Part shown: in pieces, positions 7,237-10,169 of the stretch
How positions within the stretch are numbered: the stretch's first letter is position 1
Layout of the letters: every line of letters begins with the position of its first letter
From: Tritrichomonas foetus
Lineage: Eukaryota > Parabasalia > Tritrichomonadida > Tritrichomonadidae
Direction: 5' to 3'
Assembly: GCA_001839685.1 (NCBI GenBank)
Contig: MLAK01001382.1
Coordinates: forward strand, 1 to 10,169
Length of the DNA stretch: 10,169 bases
Translations under genes and position numbers: made by a program
Notes under the pieces: model-generated
Seen by the model: the letters and a program-made list of their open reading frames with translations, nothing else
The model's database searches: none
What the model was told of the DNA's origin: nothing

Positions 7237-8418
7237 TTAGGCAACTGATTTCCTTGATGTTTTTATTGAATAATCTTTTGGATATGCTAGACAAGGAATA
7301 CGGATTTGTTTACCATAAATAAAAAGACCAACAATTAATAAAGCAAATCCAAAAAGTTGCATGAATGACCAATTTGTCCATCTTTCACCAATTTTTCCAA
7401 ACTTATTCTCCAGTCTGGTATTTTTCATTGAATAATGGAGGATTATTTGTACAGCCCAAACAAAGATTATTCTTGTTAAATCAAATAGAGTTCGAAATAT
7501 TGCAGAAGTTGTTTCTGTAACAATCATTGACGAGATTGTTAATAATACCATTAATAGTATGTGCAATGTGAATAAACAAATGATTGTTTTATTATTTGTC
7601 AACATAATACATGAATCAATAAAATCTTCATGTATTCCATTTCCTTCTGGTCCAGGAAGGAAATGGACAATTGGTAAAAAAATAAAACTACAAAATGCTA
7701 CACTCCATACACCTTCAATGCCTACAATTAAAGTAGAAGGAATTTGTTGTTCTTGTGTCAAATCTTCTTCTATTAACAATCTAATTGATTGTAATAGTTT
7801 AGATCCAATTTTGATCAAGATTCCTGCTATAGTAAATCCTATACCTGATTTTTTATGATGAATTGTCTTTTTATCTGATTTATTTTCATGAATGTAACTA
7901 TTTCTTGACATAACAGCTGATGTTGATACTAACATTAAAGCAACTAAAACAATGGCAATAGCAAACCAATGATAAGAGTACATTCGTCGATGTAAGTAAA
8001 AAAATGAAATTAAACCAGTGAAAAGAACTGTTGATCCACGGAGCATTAAAACAACAGAAACATCCAGATATAAAACTGATATATTGGATAAAACTGATGC
8101 TAACAGATCACAAAATGATGGAATAGCAATGAAAAACAACTTTCGATTGGACAATTTATGGTATATAGTCTTGTCAAAACATTTTTGTATTTCATAGACA
8201 ATTAATGCAAGACTCATTCCAAATGCCGCTCCAGTTGAGAAAAACCATGGCTTTCTCCATCGATGATATCCATATTGCGGTCTTCCATACCCATATATTT
8301 CAAATAGAAATTTTTGATTTATGACAGCAAAAGAGCCCAAGAAAAACATACCAGCTAATGCCCATATTCTTTTCTTGGAATGGTTAGAATTCATGTTAAT
8401 ATTTGAGTTTTTTTTCAT
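7237..8418 (-). CDS. SLC35F6-like drug/metabolite transporter
   Basis: A polytopic membrane protein of 393 residues counted from the ATG at 8418. The open frame runs 12 bases further to a GTG at 8430, but a eukaryotic start should be the ATG; another in-frame ATG lies eight codons on. About ten hydrophobic helices are visible, as expected for the drug/metabolite transporter superfamily. Family marks in order: PSFCDLL (100-106), MLRGSTVLFTG (125-135), LIEEDL (about 213-218), IEGVW (234-238), HFLPGPEGNGIHEDFIDS (242-259) and TSAIFRTLFDLTRIIFVWA (about 304-322). These match the order and wording of SLC35F6 and its protist relatives, which sit in lysosomal or other endomembranes; substrates are poorly known. 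A long basic loop around 165-185 and the N-terminal Asn/Lys-rich stretch face the cytosol by inference. It is AT-rich throughout. Confidence 0.88.
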   Translation of the reverse strand: MKKNSNINMNSNHSKKRIWALAGMFFLGSFAVINQKFLFEIYGYGRPQYGYHRWRKPWFFSTGAAFGMSLALIVYEIQKCFDKTIYHKLSNRKLFFIAIPSFCDLLASVLSNISVLYLDVSVVLMLRGSTVLFTGLISFFYLHRRMYSYHWFAIAIVLVALMLVSTSAVMSRNSYIHENKSDKKTIHHKKSGIGFTIAGILIKIGSKLLQSIRLLIEEDLTQEQQIPSTLIVGIEGVWSVAFCSFIFLPIVHFLPGPEGNGIHEDFIDSCIMLTNNKTIICLFTLHILLMVLLTISSMIVTETTSAIFRTLFDLTRIIFVWAVQIILHYSMKNTRLENKFGKIGERWTNWSFMQLFGFALLIVGLFIYGKQIRIPCLAYPKDYSIKTSRKSVA

Positions 8419-8843
8419 GTAATATTTCACTTTGAATAGTTTATATAGAGGGAAAAATATTTTGCTGGAAAGTTATCAATTGTAAAATGTGATACGTATT
8501 GTGAATATATCTACTTCTGAGGCAGACTACTACCAAATTTATCAGCCTATTGCATTTTCAATATCTCAGAGAGATTTTACTTTTAGAAAAATTACAAGCT
8601 AGAATTTTTAAGTATAATCGGGTTTAATTCTCTCTGATTTATCGAAAATATCTATACTTTCGGAGATAGCATATTTATAGATCCACCTGGATGATTAGAA
8701 TCCATTATTGTGAGACAACACAACAATCATTAAAGAATAATTATGCCTGGAATCTTCATCCATTTTATAGTGAATACAAATTTCGCACGAAAATTATTTT
8801 AATATGATTTTCAATGATGAGACTAATGTGAAAAAAAATATAA
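8419..8843. other. Intergenic with a weak coding-like plus-strand stretch
   Basis: Upstream of the transporter start. One plus-strand frame, 8449-8802, reads with protein-like pieces such as REKYFAGKLSIVKCDTYCEY and FIENIYTFGDSIFIDPPG, broken by stops at 8518, 8584, 8635, 8692 and 8731. Five internal stops in about 117 codons is fewer than expected for DNA this AT-rich, but not decisively. I do not recognise a family. The left 50 bases include TATATAAA on the minus strand (about 8440-8447), which might be chance. It may be another gene relic or plain spacer. Confidence 0.3.
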
Positions 8844-8925
8844 GTAGAGATAGAGATAGAGATGGATAGATATGGATAGATAGAGATAGATAGAGATAGA
8901 TAGAGATAGAGAGAGAGAGAAGAGA
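8844..8925. repeat. GATA/GAGATA purine-rich microsatellite
   Basis: About 80 bases composed almost only of A, G and T on the plus strand, built from GATA, GAGATA and GA units and ending in a (GA)n run at about 8907-8919. It is imperfect, with GGATA variants near 8862-8877. Such arrays change length by slippage and may form unusual DNA structure; here it lies between two minus-strand genes, about 115 bases beyond the 3' end of the DRAM-like gene. Confidence 0.9.
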
Positions 8926-9039
8926 AATAATTCAAAGTAACACAATTTTTATTACAAAACATCAAAAAAAGTATTCTTAAAAACAATGCACAAAAACAAC
9001 AGCCAGAATATCGAAAAAAATAAATAAAAAACTAGAAAC

Positions 9040-9888
9040 TCAGTTTGATCCAATGTCATCAGTAAGAACAACTTGTAGCCTGACAAGAGAAAGTTCTTTG
9101 GCCCATGTCAGAATGTAAATTCCAACAAAAAGCATAAAAGTGTATTCGCCAAGCGTGTTGATCGTTGTGGCCCAGGTTTCATGGAAAATTGTGGTTGAGC
9201 ATGCAATTGCAATAAAAGAAAGTCCAGTTAAGAAAATAAGAATTACTCTAATCCAAAAAATATATTTAACGAGCGCTTTTTTCATTTGTGAAAGTGAAAG
9301 AATGAAAAATATGATGAATCCTCCAAAGAAAAGGAAAGCAGAAATACTATGGACTAAAAAATGGTCTTCAAGAGTGCAGCATGAAAGCATGATGAAGCAA
9401 ATTGGGATAATAACAGTTAATATCCGGCAGGCGTAAATCGTGTTTTTGCTCATGACATTCCAAACATCGGCAGCTGAGATGTAAAGCGTGAAAAGAACAG
9501 CAAGAAAAAGTGAACTGGTTGAAGCCATAATCGAAAAAACATCTGAATTTGGAGACGTTGTGGCAGTTTCGGAAATCGTTGGTAAGCAGTCGGTGATTCT
9601 CCCCTCGATTACATATAAGCCGAAGCAGATTAAGATTGCTGACAGAAGAATTATTGCGATTAATAATGGAAGGTAGCTGATTTGAATATTTATTGATGTA
9701 GCTGTGTTTCTTGTGTTCTCAATAATGTTACCAAGAGGAATTTGAAGGCCGTGGTTACTTGATCGAACAAGCATCGTAACAACTATACAATAAACGGTCG
9801 CCATCGATGAGCTTTCAAAAGATCCATCAATATAACTACCATTCGAATGAGAAGAAATAAAAAGAGGAAATATAGATTTCAAAATCAT
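9040..9888 (-). CDS. Frag1/DRAM/Sfk1 family membrane protein
   Basis: A 282-residue protein with about six transmembrane helices (roughly 71-95, 117-137, 153-170, 180-200, 210-230, 248-263). Family marks: LPTISETATTSPNSDVF (102-118) right after the first helix, matching the P-x-ISETG-x-x-PE motif of DRAM proteins; FWIRVILIFLTGLSFIAIAC (211-230); and E248 followed by the last helix and KELSLVRLQV. In animals the family acts in autophagy, lysosomes and plasma-membrane lipid control; the role here is unknown. The first 70 residues are odd: Ser-rich, with a weak hydrophobic stretch at 31-41, and longer than the few residues that usually precede helix 1. In-frame ATGs at codon 29 (9804) and codon 39 are alternative starts. 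No TAAA is near the TGA stop at 9040-9042. Family sure; start uncertain. Confidence 0.85.
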   Translation of the reverse strand: MILKSIFPLFISSHSNGSYIDGSFESSSMATVYCIVVTMLVRSSNHGLQIPLGNIIENTRNTATSINIQISYLPLLIAIILLSAILICFGLYVIEGRITDCLPTISETATTSPNSDVFSIMASTSSLFLAVLFTLYISAADVWNVMSKNTIYACRILTVIIPICFIMLSCCTLEDHFLVHSISAFLFFGGFIIFFILSLSQMKKALVKYIFWIRVILIFLTGLSFIAIACSTTIFHETWATTINTLGEYTFMLFVGIYILTWAKELSLVRLQVVLTDDIGSN

Positions 9889-10005
9889 GATTGCAATAAA
9901 TAATATATACTAACTATTATATCACTATATCAAAAGGTACTTCAAAGTAAAATATCAGCTTTCCTATCTTTCTTTATATTTACCGACTTTGTCAATAAAA
10001 ATGAA

Positions 10006-10089
10006 ATGGCAGAGCAAAAATTAGAAGAATTTTGGAAAAATAGTTTTACTGTTATTGAAACATTTAATAATAAATATTATATCTATTAA
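10006..10089 (+). CDS. Possible short open frame or gene 5' fragment
   Basis: From an ATG at 10006 a 27-residue frame reads MAEQKLEEFWKNSFTVIETF and ends inside the first unit of the 18-bp tandem repeat at TAA 10087-10089. The same frame stays open upstream to about 9909, through a hydrophobic stretch (SAFLSFFIFTDF), without an earlier ATG. The peptide looks like the beginning of a helical protein, but it is too short to judge. It may be a gene cut by the repeat array, a relic, or chance. Confidence 0.25.
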   Translation: MAEQKLEEFWKNSFTVIETFNNKYYIY

Positions 10090-10169
10090 TCATAACATAT
10101 CTATTAATCATAACATATCTATTAATCATAACATATCTATTAATCATAACATATCAATTAATCATAACA
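10079..10169. repeat. 18-bp tandem repeat, at least five copies, running off the window
   Basis: Unit ATATCTATTAATCATAAC repeats head to tail at 10079, 10097, 10115, 10133 and 10151; the fifth differs by one base (T to A at its sixth position). The last base begins a further unit, so the array continues past the edge. The near identity of copies indicates recent expansion or ongoing homogenisation. The unit is exactly six codons long, but stops occur in the frame that enters it. Confidence 0.97.

Noticed and set aside
7559..7858. Plus-strand open frame of 99 codons
   Set aside because: It is the complement of the transporter coding sequence; the transporter has strong family motifs, this frame has none.
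8765..8986. Minus-strand open frame rich in Ser, Ile and Tyr
   Set aside because: It is mostly the translation of the GATA/GA microsatellite.
9140..9676. Two plus-strand open frames
   Set aside because: Both are antisense to the DRAM-like gene and lack recognisable features.
1..10169. Transposable element (Maverick, Mutator or mariner type)
   Set aside because: No transposase, integrase or polymerase motifs and no paired terminal repeats were seen.

Overview
The window looks like nuclear DNA of a parabasalid protist, probably a trichomonad such as Tritrichomonas or Trichomonas. It is roughly 70% A+T by eye. All intact genes are single open frames without introns and use the standard stop codons. 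A TAAA tetramer sits at or just after the stop of two genes (trichomonad poly(A) signals are known to be UAAA at the stop), and the one clear initiator-like element (TCATT) lies 10 bases before an ATG. The proteins are eukaryotic families (importin-alpha-like ARM protein, CK1/TTBK-type kinase, SLC35F6-type transporter, DRAM/Frag1/Sfk1 protein). The assignment to trichomonads is inference; no rRNA or other marker gene is present.

Layout: (1) positions about 1-1301 hold a decayed plus-strand gene in three frames, clearest at 581-1301. (2) 1627-3132, minus: importin-alpha-like armadillo protein. (3) 3461-4057, plus: small secreted or type I membrane protein, divergent from (2). (4) 4352-5309, minus: broken 3' part of a cysteine-containing surface membrane protein, with nonsense codons and frameshifts but an intact-looking transmembrane tail. 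(5) 5412-6344, plus: CK1-family kinase. (6) 6505-7108, minus: relic of a second kinase, resembling the TKL-like class, catalytically ruined. (7) 7237-8418, minus: SLC35F6-like drug/metabolite transporter. (8) 8449-8802: weak coding-like stretch, followed by a GATA/GA microsatellite. (9) 9040-9888, minus: six-helix DRAM/Frag1/Sfk1 protein with an unusual N-terminal extension. (10) a small open frame running into five copies of an 18-bp tandem repeat at the right edge.

The genes do not form an evident pathway. The pattern is five intact, unrelated housekeeping or lineage-specific genes alternating with at least three decaying genes, which fits an expanded trichomonad genome that gains and loses family members. 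I found no mobile element with recognisable ends, no CRISPR array, no tRNA or rRNA, and no convincing new multi-gene system. The most useful observations are the pseudogenes, whose reading frames are described here piece by piece, and two start-codon problems.
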